Of a stretch of 64,000 nt of DNA, positions 58,401-64,000 are shown piece by piece; positions within the stretch are counted from its first letter, which is position 1, and every line of letters begins with the position of its first letter. Position numbers and translations under genes: made by a program. The stretch is from Microglena sp. YARC (Eukaryota; Chlorophyta; Chlorophyceae; Chlamydomonadales; Chlamydomonadaceae): the NCBI GenBank assembly GCA_022414725.1, contig CM039465.1:3502574-3566573 (forward strand). The letters are read 5' to 3'. The notes below the pieces were generated by a model. It was not told where the DNA came from. It saw nothing but the letters and a program-made list of their open reading frames with translations, and did not search any database.

Positions 58401-60291
58401 CGCCCCTTGACATATTTTGTTGGACCGGAGGGCATGGTTTTTATTTTGACACAATAAGCTGCCCAGAATTACTAAAATATGTTGGTATGGCCCAGTGGCT
58501 GGCTCACGGAGCTGCCCAAAACAGTATTAAAAGTAATTTTGTTGGACCGGAGGGCATGGTTTTTATTTTCAGCTCCAAGCTGCAGCTTCTAGGCAGCTCC
58601 CTCAACTGGCGATTCAGCCGATTCTGATGCAACCAGGGTACTACATTTTGTCAAATTGGTCAGCGCTTAAAGTGCACAAACGTCAAATTGGTCAGCGCTT
58701 AGTAGTGCAAAAAGCGCAAAAAGTGCAAAAACTGTGCGCTGCGACCACAGGGGGTTGAAAAAACGCGAAACGCGCAGTGGGGCTCAAAAAGCTTGCGCAA
58801 AATCGTGCTGCCGCGCGCGCTTCGTAGTACCATGGATGCAACTCAGTGCACCTTCAATTCAAGCTGATAAAATCAGCTGCCCATAAATTACTGCAAATAT
58901 GTTTGGTATAGCCCAGTGACTGGCTCACGGAGCTGTCTAAAACAGAGTAATATTAAAAGTATTGAATATTAAAATAAAATAAACATTAAAGTATTGAAAT
59001 TAAATAAAATTAACATTAAAAGCATTGAATATTATTATAAAATTAAAGTATTGAATATTATACATTAAAAGTATTGAATATTAATATAAAATTAAACATT
59101 AAAAGTATGAATATTAAATAAAAATTAAACATTAAAAGTATTCGATTGAATATTAAAATAACTTAAATTAAAGTATTGAATAAAAGTATTGAAATTATTA
59201 AAAGTATTGGAATAAAATAAAATAAACATTAAAAGTATTGAATATTAAATAAAAATTAAACATTAAAGTATTGAATATTAAATAAAATTAAACATTAAAA
59301 GCATTGAATATTATTATAAAATTAAACATAAAGTATTAGAATATAATAAAATTAAACATTAAAAGTAATTTTGGGAATATTAATAATTAAATAACATTAA
59401 AAGTATTGAATATTAAATACATTAAACATTAAAAGCATTGGAATATTAAATAAAATTAAAACATTAAAAGCATTGAATATAATATAAAAATTAAACATTA
59501 AAAGTATTGAATATTAAATAAATAAAGTATAAACATTAAAAGTAATTGAATATTATAAAAAAGCATTGAAAATTATTATTACATTAAACAGTATTGAATA
59601 TTCAATATAATTAAACATAAAGTATTGAATATTATAAGTATTGAATATAAATAAAATTAAACATTAAAAGTATTGAAATTAAATAAAATAAAGGCATTAA
59701 AAGTATTGAATTTAAATAAAATTAAACATTAAAAGTATCAATGAATATTAAATAAAATTAACATTAAAAGTATTGAATATTAATAAAATTAATTAAAAGT
59801 ATTGAATAATTAATAAATAAATATAAAAGTAATCATGAACAACCTCATACACACGCAGGTCCAACACGTGCCTGGCTGCCCACACTCCTTGATACACGAC
59901 CTTGATGATGATGATGATGATGATGGTGGTGATGATGATGATGGTGGTGATGACGATCCTGGCAGCCATGCAAATATAACACAATTCAAGATTACAAATG
60001 AAAAGTGATATTTGATCCTGCGCCACAGCCGGCGCGCCCAACAAAGAAGGTAAGCTTTATTTATAGTACGCCAGTTAAAAGTAACGGTGAAAACTTATAC
60101 AACTTATATACACACGCAGGTCCAGCACGAGTCTGGCACTGCCCCCATTACTTGATACATCAGCGACCTTGATGACGATGATGAGTAATTGATCCTGAAG
60201 TGATGACGATGAAGTTAGAAGAGGAAAATGGATTTGGGCCCCCTCTAGCTCAGACTAGTGGCTGGGAAGAGACGTTAAAAAGGGAGAGCAG
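47094..60291 (+). CDS. SET-domain protein lysine methyltransferase (SETD3/6 or Rubisco-LSMT-like), incomplete gene model
   Basis: Supported exons: 47094-47222 (ATG 47094), 48049-48174, 49410-49553, 51123-51263 and 54624-54689. Weaker ones: 48824-48857, 59859-60049 and 60254-60291. The first encodes a hydrophobic leader then [14 protein letters not shown]. The second is [35 protein letters not shown], the N-terminal SET motif (Gly-rich loop, then the ILSIP strand). 51123 and 54624 join in phase to [20 protein letters not shown] and [10 protein letters not shown], matching the SET segment before the NH motif. 59859 would follow with VQHVPGCPH, an acidic Asp/Gly run and [12 protein letters not shown]. 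At least one exon between 48857 and 49410 is missing from the model, since phases do not join. Family members methylate lysine or histidine in actin, Rubisco and other proteins. The leader suggests secretion or organelle import, unusual for this group, unless the real start is upstream. Confidence 0.6.
47223..47900 (+). repeat. About 55-60-bp donor-seeded array after SET exon 1, C-rich
   Basis: After the exon end ATG|gtaggtcaacattttgtcct, the phrase CACTCACATTTTGTCC, RRGCCCCCCTTCCCCCATT, CTTACCATCCCCC repeats about twelve times. The copied part is mostly intron (GTCAACATTTTGTCCTAGGC), with the GTAGGT donor replaced by ACTCAC. Confidence 0.75.
47900..48040 (+). repeat. Telomere-like CCCCAA/CCCTCA tract directly before a SET exon
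   Basis: CACCCTCACCCTCAAACCC, then nine CAACCC/CCCCAA units, ending 10 bases before the acceptor CCCAAAAG at 48048. It resembles a (CCCCAA)n tract but lies inside a gene. Confidence 0.75.
48437..48620. mobile_element. MITE family A, full copy (closest to the 16573 copy)
   Basis: AAGCAGCAGCTTCTAGGCAG, CTCCCTGAGCCAGCCACTTG to AAAGCCAGTCAGGGGAGCTG, ACTAGAAGCTGCTGC, with inner TTCCAGACACACTAAATTGC. It is preceded by three copies of TTTCAGCTACATTTTCATAC, CA (48320-48430). Confidence 0.75.
48600..48860 (+). repeat. Two copies of CACTGTCTCTCGCCCTRTTA around a poly(C)/CA tract
   Basis: CACTGTCTCTCGCCCTGTTA at 48608 and CACTGTCTCTCGCCCTATTA at 48837. The second lies after TTTTTCAG and before GTGCTA and could be a 34-bp exon; the first would be its decoy. 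Two ATTTT-rich segments between carry a poly(C) of about 25 and (CA)n. Confidence 0.5.
48890..49070. repeat. TATATCTA/TTGTGCTATTG degenerate repeat
   Basis: Four units of TATTTGTGCTATTGTMTTTT, TCTATATATA. Non-coding. Confidence 0.7.
49554..50240 (+). repeat. About 110-250-bp donor-seeded array after SET exon ending MLHMPKK
   Basis: GCTTGCAAGTGGCCTGATGA, GTATGTCACTATGTTGCACA, TGCCAAAGAAG|gtgggtgg (true end 49553) recurs near 49628-49680, 49760-49810, 49869-49920 and 50174-50226, and in part at 50390-50412. The donor GTGGGTGG is intact in all full copies. Between them, (GT)n and (GTGC)n tracts vary in length, and a (GA)n of about 46 bases lies at 50031-50077. Confidence 0.9.
50412..51120. repeat. 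CA-rich microsatellite with CTCCTCTCCTATACATATAA units
   Basis: (CA)n, poly(C) and a higher-order unit ATTCTCCTYTCMTATACATA, TAMCTCACCTACACCCCNTA, TGATACACACAC repeated about six times. Confidence 0.85.
51264..52540 (+). repeat. Donor-seeded copies of SET exon ending EELEHVCAL, in G-rich minisatellite
   Basis: GGGCATGGGCCGAGAGGAGC, TTGAGCATGTGTGTGCTCTG|gtgagt (true end 51263) is copied near 51680-51730 (GCACTGGTAAGT), 51975-52036 (CTCTGGTGAGT), 52146-52200 (GCACTGGTCAGT), 52395-52435 (CTCTGGTGAGT) and 52505-52533 (CTCAGGTGAGT). The GT is intact in all. The rest is (GGGCATGGGGGCATGCGCGT)n derived from the exon's own GTGGGCATGGGC phrase (51300-51690), then GTGGGTGGGG tracts. A poly(G) of about 38 is at 52456-52492. 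Confidence 0.88.
52560..53605. repeat. 50-bp minisatellite, about 20 units, in SET intron
   Basis: TGTGTTTGTGTATATGTGTT, TGCATAAGTATATATGTGCA, TGTTCATGCA repeated almost without change. The opposite-strand His/Thr/Cys ORFs are shadows. Confidence 0.92.
53716..53907 (+). mobile_element. tRNA-derived SINE (copy 2) with 15-bp target-site duplication
   Basis: ATGGCTCCATTGTAGAGCTC (A box region), GGATCAGGTTTTGAATCCCT (decayed B box), then GCTGTCAACCACCATGGTAG, CTTTGTCCAGG and CGCCCCACCAGGCGTTATCA, TTAC. Flanked by TTGGGGTAGGGGGTA at 53701-53715 and 53908-53922. Confidence 0.82.
53940..54622. repeat. (CAA)n, (CACCAC/CACTAT)n microsatellites before a SET exon
   Basis: G-rich, CAACAA and then about 430 bases of CACCACCACTATCACCACC-type repeat, ending at the acceptor AATGCAG (54617-54623). 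Long Thr or Pro/Ser ORFs result. Confidence 0.88.
54690..55145 (+). repeat. About 130-bp donor-seeded copies of SET exon ending VPIFNY
   Basis: GGGTTATGGTGCCTATCTTC, AATTAT|gtgagttcat (true end 54689) is copied near 54808-54840 (AATTAC|GTGAGTTC), 54970-55003 (AATTAT|GTGAGTTC) and 55106-55135 (AATGACGAGAATT, donor lost). Shared intron bases include CAGTGMTYSTTTTWRTTTTA, GCCCCTCAATYRTKTAGGGM, TGGTGCAGTAAGTGGGTGGG. Confidence 0.88.
55180..55415. repeat. About 54-bp minisatellite TTCACATTTCACTTTTTTGT
   Basis: Four units of TTCACATTTCACTTTTTTGT, GTACATGTTGTACATGTTGT, ACATG, with internal TGTACA palindromes. Confidence 0.85.
55700..55858 (-). repeat. Dispersed repeat family F (copy 7, reverse, full)
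   Basis: AATTAAATTATCACTGTAGC, AGGGCCCCCGTCGGTTAAAC, GATTGTTTGGGG, AAGCCCTTCCTATACGGTTG, GGCCTTCCCCTAGACTGTAA in reverse order. Confidence 0.75.
55988..56165 (+). mobile_element. tRNA-derived SINE (copy 3)
   Basis: CCCGTTTCGACAAATGGCTC, AATGATAGAGCTCGTTG, GGGGTTCGAATCCCCACGGG. The arms of a tRNA acceptor stem (CCCGT with ACGGG) and a perfect T-arm are preserved. The body GTTGCTGTCAACCGCCATAG, TAGCTTTGTCCAGGTAAAGT follows. The usual CCAGGCGTTATCATT tail is displaced to 56585-56615, so about 430 bases appear to have been inserted or the tail belongs to another fragment. Confidence 0.75.
56380..56590. other. Inverted repeat flanking a TTCGACCCACTTC tandem
   Basis: CCCTTTATGATGATATCTTG, AAGAAAAAAAGAAAAG near 56392 is the inverse of [22 protein letters not shown], ATATCATCATAAAGG near 56550-56585. 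Between them TTCGACCCACTTC repeats five times in about 90 bases. It looks like a small foldback element. Confidence 0.6.
56694..56876. mobile_element. MITE family C (copy 2), flanked by TACTCATTAG
   Basis: TAGGGAAAGGCTAAGTTAGT to GGTTGCCGTTCCC, with TACTCATTAG at 56675-56684 and 56877-56886. The interior is in reverse orientation to the copy at 19524. Confidence 0.75.
56987..57170. mobile_element. MITE family C (copy 3)
   Basis: TAGGGAACGGCAACTAATAT, ACTAATATTATTATAGTGCC, ACAATAATATTAGTTCCTCA and a degraded right end GCCGACCTCTAG. Confidence 0.7.
57171..57652. other. Intronic or intergenic stretch without clear feature
   Basis: Contains a family F tail fragment (CTATTTGGCCTACCCCTGGA, CTGTAAC at 57327-57353), a purine-rich segment and a family A arm (CACCTTCTAGGCAGCTCCCT at 57611). 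The minus-strand ORFs here have no recognised motif. Confidence 0.4.
57653..57847. mobile_element. MITE family D (copy 2), inserted in a 23-bp array
   Basis: CAGGGCACTACATTTTGTCA to GTAGTACCCTG. One unit of the following 23-bp array (GTCCTGGTTGACATCTGAGA) lies just before it and nine lie after it, so it sits inside or at the edge of that array. Confidence 0.75.
57848..58045. repeat. 23-bp minisatellite, nine units
   Basis: TGAGACAAGTCCTGGGTAAC, ATC repeated with almost no change. Opposite-strand ORFs are shadows. Confidence 0.92.
58480..58960. repeat. MITE family A arms and nested family D copy
   Basis: Two family A-like units (CCCAGTGGCTGGCTCACGGA, GCTGCC at 58490 and CCCAGTGACTGGCTCACGGA, GCTGTC at 58915; left arm GCTGCAGCTTCTAGGCAGCT at 58577) enclose a family D element at 58634-58835. 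Confidence 0.65.
58634..58835. mobile_element. MITE family D (copy 3), nested in a family A element
   Basis: CAGGGTACTACATTTTGTCA to CGTAGTACCATGG with internal GGTCAGCGCTTA twice. It splits the family A sequence GATTCTGATGCAAC...GATGCAACTCAGTGCA, with a GATGCAAC duplication on both sides. Confidence 0.78.
58960..59845. repeat. AT-rich degenerate array (AACATTAAAAGTATTGAATATTAAATAAAATT)
   Basis: About 30 units of 30-35 bp with many one-base length differences. Such scattered single-base indels suggest uncorrected sequencing errors as much as divergence. Confidence 0.85.
60070..60240 (+). repeat. Second copy of the exon start at 59859
   Basis: CATATACACACGCAG|GTCCAGCACG, AGTCTGGCACTGCCCCCATT, ACTTGATACA, then ACCTTGATGACGATGATGA copies 59845-59900. 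It lacks the long Asp run and reaches a stop soon after. The acceptor CAG is intact. Confidence 0.7.
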
Positions 60292-63200
60292 GTGAGAGTG
60301 GGGAGGGGGTCAGTGGTATCTGTGTGTGGGTGGGGGTGGGGGCGAGGGAAAATGTGTGGGTGGGGGTGGGGTAGATTTGGACCCCTCAAGCTTCAGACTG
60401 TGACCTGGGAGAGACGTTAAAAAGGGAGGGCAGGTGAAGAGTGGGGAGGGGGTCAGTGGGTGTCTGTGGGGGTGTGGGGTGTGTGGGGGAGGAAGTGATA
60501 AATGTGTGTGGGTGGGGCGAGGGAAATGTGTGGGTGGGGGTGGGGTAGATTTGGGCCCCTCTAGCCCCCCCCCCCCCTTTTTTCAGGCTAGTGGCTGGGA
60601 GACGTTAAACAGAAAAAGGAGGGCAGGTGAAGGTGGGGAAGGGGGTCGGTGGGGTGGGTGGGGGGCTGGGTGGGTGGTGTGAAAATGTGTGGTGTGGGGT
60701 GTTGGGGTTGGTAAATGTGTGGGATGGTGTGTGTGTGTGTGTGGGGGGGGGGGGGTAAATGTGTGTGTGGTGTGTTGGGGTTGGGTGGTAAATGTGTGTG
60801 GGTGTGGGTGGAGGTGGGGTGGGGGGGGGTGGTAAATGTGTGTGTGGGGTGTTGGGGTGGTAAATGTGTGTGTGGGGTGTTGGGGTGGTAAATGTGTGTG
60901 TGGGGTGTTGGGGTGGTAAATGTGTGTGTTGGGTTGTTGGGGTGGGAAATGTGGGGTGGGATGGGGTGGGTGGGGGGGGGGGTGGTAAATGTGTGTTGTG
61001 GTGTGTTGGGGTGGTAATGTGTGTGGGTGTGGGTGGTAGGTGGGGTGGGGGTGATTGGGGTGGTAAAATGTGTGTGTTGGGGTGTTGGGGTGGTAAATGT
61101 GTGTGTGGGGGTGTTGGGGTGGTAAATGTGTGTGGGTGTGGGTGAGGGGGTGGGGGCTGGTGGGGGTGGGGTGTTGGGGTGGAAATTGTGTGTGGTGGTG
61201 TTTTGGGTGTGGTAAAGCTGTGTGTGGGGTGTTGGGGTGGTAAATGTGTGTCGTGGGTGGGGGTGGGGGTGGGGTGGGGGGGGGTGGGGGGGGTAAATGT
61301 GTGTTGTGGGGTGTTGGGGTGGCAAATGTGTGTGGTGTGGGTGGGGGGGTGGGGGGTACATGTGTGTGGGTGGTTGGGGTGGTAAAATGTGGTGGGGTGT
61401 GGACGTGGAGGTGTGGGTGTGGGGGGTAATGTGTGGTGTGGGGTGTTGGGGTGCGCAAATGTGTGTGGGTGTGGGTGGGGGGTTTGGGGGGTACTGTGTG
61501 TGTGGTGGTGTTTTTGGGGTGGTTAAATGTGTGTGGTGTGGGTGGAGGTGGGGGTGGGGTGTGGGGGGGGGGTAAAGTGTGTGGCGTGGGGGTGTTGGGT
61601 GTGCGTTAAATTGTGTGTGTGGGGTGTTGGGGTGGTAAATGGCGTGTTGCGGGGCGTTGGGGGTGGCAAATGTGTGTGTCGGGGTGTTGGGGTGGTAATG
61701 TTTGGTGGGAATTGGTGGAGGTAGGGGGGGGGAAATGGTGTCAGTTGTGTGTTGGGTGTGGTAAAATGCTGTGTGGGTTGCGTTGGTGGAGGTGGGGTGG
61801 GGGGTGTTGGGTGTAATGTGTGTGTGGGTGGTTTGGGTTTGTGTAAATTGTGTGTGGGGTGTTGGGTGGTAAATGTGTGTGGTGTGGGTGGGGGGGGGAT
61901 GGGGGGTCGATGGGGGTGGGGTGGGTGTGGTGTGTTGGGGTGGTAATGTTGTGTGGGTGTGGGTGGAGGTGGGGTGTGGGGTTTGGGGTGGTAATTGGTT
62001 TGGGGTGTTGGGTGGTAAATGTGTGTGTGGGGGTGTTGGGGTGGTTAAATGTGTGTGGGGTTGGGGTGGTGGTGGGTGGGGTGGGGTGGGGGTGGGGTGG
62101 GCGTGTGGGGGGGGGGGTAAATGTTGTGTGTGGTGATGTGTTTGGGGTGGCAAATGTTGTGTGGGTGTGTGGTGGGGGGTGGGGGGGTAATGTTTGTTTG
62201 TTGGGGTGTTGGTTGTGGTAAACTGGTGTGTGGGTGTGGGTGGCAAGGTGTTGTGTGTGTTTCTGGGGGGGGGGGTAAATGTGTTGTGGGGTGTTTGGGG
62301 TGGTAATATGTTGTGTGTGGCGTTGGGGGTGGTAAAATGTGGTGTTGGGCGTGGGGGTGGCAAGATGTGTGTGCGGGGTGTTGGGGTGGCAAATGTGTGT
62401 GGTGGGGGGGTTTGGGGGTAAACATGTGTGTGTGGGGTGTTGGGGTGTAATGTGTGTGTGTGTGGGTGGGGGTGGTGGTGGGGTGTGGGGGGGGGGGTAA
62501 ATGTGTGTTGTGGGGTGTTGGGGTTGGTAAAATGTGGTGTTGGTGGGGGCCGAGGGAAATGTGTGGGTGGGGGTTCGGGGGGTGATTTGGGCCTCCCTTC
62601 TAATGCTTCAGTACTAGGGCTGGGAGAAGACGTTAAAAAGGGAGGGCAGGTGAGAGTGGGAGGGGTCGGTGGGTGGTGTGGTGGTGTGGGTGGGGTAAAT
62701 GTGGTGTGTTGGGTTTGGGGTGCGTTATGTGTGTGGGAGGTGGGTGTGGGGTGGTGTGGGGGGTAAATGTGTTGTGTGGGGTGTTGGGGTGGTAAATGTG
62801 GTGTGGGTGTGGTGGAGGTTGGTGGGGGGGGGGTGTGTGGGGGGGGGGGGGGGTGGGGGGGGGGGGGGGTGGGGGGGGGGGGGGGGGGGGGGGGGGTAAT
62901 GTGTGGGTGGGGTGGTTTTGGGTGGTAAATGTGTGTTGGGGTGTTGGGGTGGTAAAATGTGTGTGTGGGGGTGTTTGGGGTGGCAATGTGGGGTGGATGG
63001 GGTGGGTGGGTTGGGTGGGGGGGGTTAATGTGTGTCGTGGTGTGTTGGGGTGGTAAATGTGTGTGTTGGGTGGAGGGTGGGGGTGGGGGGTGTTGGGGGT
63101 GGGTAAATGCTGTGTGTGGGTGTTGGGGTGGTAAAATGTTGCTGTGGGGTGATTGGGTGGTAATGTGTGTGGGTGGGGGGTGGGGGGTGGGGTGGGGTGG

Positions 63201-63327
63201 GGTGGGTAAATGTGTTGTGGGGTGCTTGGGCGTGGTAAATGTGTGTGTTGGGGTGTTTGGGGTGTAAAATGTGTGTGTGGGGTGTTGGGTGGTAAATGTG
63301 TGGTGGGTGTGTGGGTGGGTGGTGGGG

Positions 63328-63378
<51 letters not shown>

Positions 63379-63458
63379 AAATGTGGTGTGGGGGGTGTTG
63401 GGGTGGCATGTGTGTGGGGTGTGGGTTGGGGGGGTGGGGGGGTATACATGTGGTGTGT
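60292..63458 (+). repeat. G-rich minisatellite (GGTAAATGTGTGTGTGGGGTGTTGGGGT) with exon-like copies
   Basis: About 100 degenerate 25-45-bp units with irregular G runs, running into the gap. Copies of a junction TCAGACTAGTGGCTGGGAAG, AGACGTTAAAAAGGGAGAGC, AG|gtgaga (first at 60252-60291) recur near 60398, 60586 and 62605, each ending GGGCAG|GTGA. A 953-codon minus-strand Pro/Thr/His frame is produced by the repeat and is not a gene. Confidence 0.85.
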
Positions 63459-64000
63459 NNNNNNNNNNNNNNNNNNNNNNNNNNNNNNNNNNNNNNNNNN
63501 NNNNNNNNNNNNNNNNNNNNNNNNNNNNNNNNNNNNNNNNNNNNNNNNNNNNNNNNNNNNNNNNNNNNNNNNNNNNNNNNNNNNNNNNNNNNNNNNNNNN
63601 NNNNNNNNNNNNNNNNNNNNNNNNNNNNNNNNNNNNNNNNNNNNNNNNNNNNNNNNNNNNNNNNNNNNNNNNNNNNNNNNNNNNNNNNNNNNNNNNNNNN
63701 NNNNNNNNNNNNNNNNNNNNNNNNNNNNNNNNNNNNNNNNNNNNNNNNNNNNNNNNNNNNNNNNNNNNNNNNNNNNNNNNNNNNNNNNNNNNNNNNNNNN
63801 NNNNNNNNNNNNNNNNNNNNNNNNNNNNNNNNNNNNNNNNNNNNNNNNNNNNNNNNNNNNNNNNNNNNNNNNNNNNNNNNNNNNNNNNNNNNNNNNNNNN
63901 NNNNNNNNNNNNNNNNNNNNNNNNNNNNNNNNNNNNNNNNNNNNNNNNNNNNNNNNNNNNNNNNNNNNNNNNNNNNNNNNNNNNNNNNNNNNNNNNNNNN
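63459..64000. other. Assembly gap (N run)
   Basis: 542 unspecified bases to the end of the window. Confidence 0.99.

Noticed and set aside
60588..63449. 953-codon minus-strand open frame rich in Pro, Thr and His
   Set aside because: It is the complement of an irregular GGTAAATGTGTGTG minisatellite with no stop in one frame, has no normal domain composition, and its G runs look error-prone.

Overview
The window is nuclear DNA from a eukaryote, most likely a flagellated green alga. Every gene I could reconstruct has GT-AG introns, and several are kilobases long. One gene encodes a thylakoid-lumen cyclophilin with a simple plastid transit peptide plus a twin-arginine lumen signal. Another encodes an HMA1-type plastid-envelope metal ATPase. 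A third ends like an axonemal coiled-coil protein of the CCDC113/CCDC96 type. TGTAA motifs, the usual algal poly(A) signal, follow several stop codons. A Dunaliella-like chlorophyte would fit, but that is inference only. No bacterial operon, CRISPR array or rRNA gene is visible.

Layout. 1-4451 (+): last three exons of the coiled-coil flagellar-type gene. 4.5-8 kb: dispersed repeats. 8084-8824 (+): single-exon gene for a secreted Ser-Asp-Lys repeat protein. 9-12 kb: nothing convincing as a gene. 12179-24759 (-): complete six-exon lumenal cyclophilin of 323 aa. 24.8-27.7 kb: shared upstream region of two divergent plastid-type genes. 27773-41286 (+): eight-exon HMA1-like P1B ATPase of 929 aa. 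41.3-47 kb: 3' region, repeats and a few weak ORFs. 47094 to about 60.3 kb (+): SET-domain protein methyltransferase with a signal-peptide-like start, incomplete. 60.3-63.4 kb: degenerate G-rich minisatellite running into an assembly gap (63459-64000).

The main finding is in the introns. In nearly every intron of the four spliced genes, tandem or clustered copies of that intron's own exon-intron junction are present: a few to about 100 bases of exon plus the adjoining donor or acceptor. Donor-seeded arrays lie just downstream of the true donor, and acceptor-seeded arrays lie just upstream of the true acceptor. Some decoy sites keep GT/AG. In others the dinucleotide is destroyed in most or all copies (for example GT to TT throughout the 74-bp array of HMA1 intron 2). 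This looks like an intron-growth process acting repeatedly at splice junctions. It would also create many potential alternative splice sites.

On top of this lie at least eight dispersed repeat families: a tRNA-derived SINE (one copy inserted with a clean target-site duplication into a dead Ty3/gypsy reverse transcriptase), several small inverted-repeat MITE-like elements and a few SINE-like sequences. Exon boundaries were derived by hand from splice consensus, reading phase and family similarity. All arrays and most dispersed-repeat limits are approximate.
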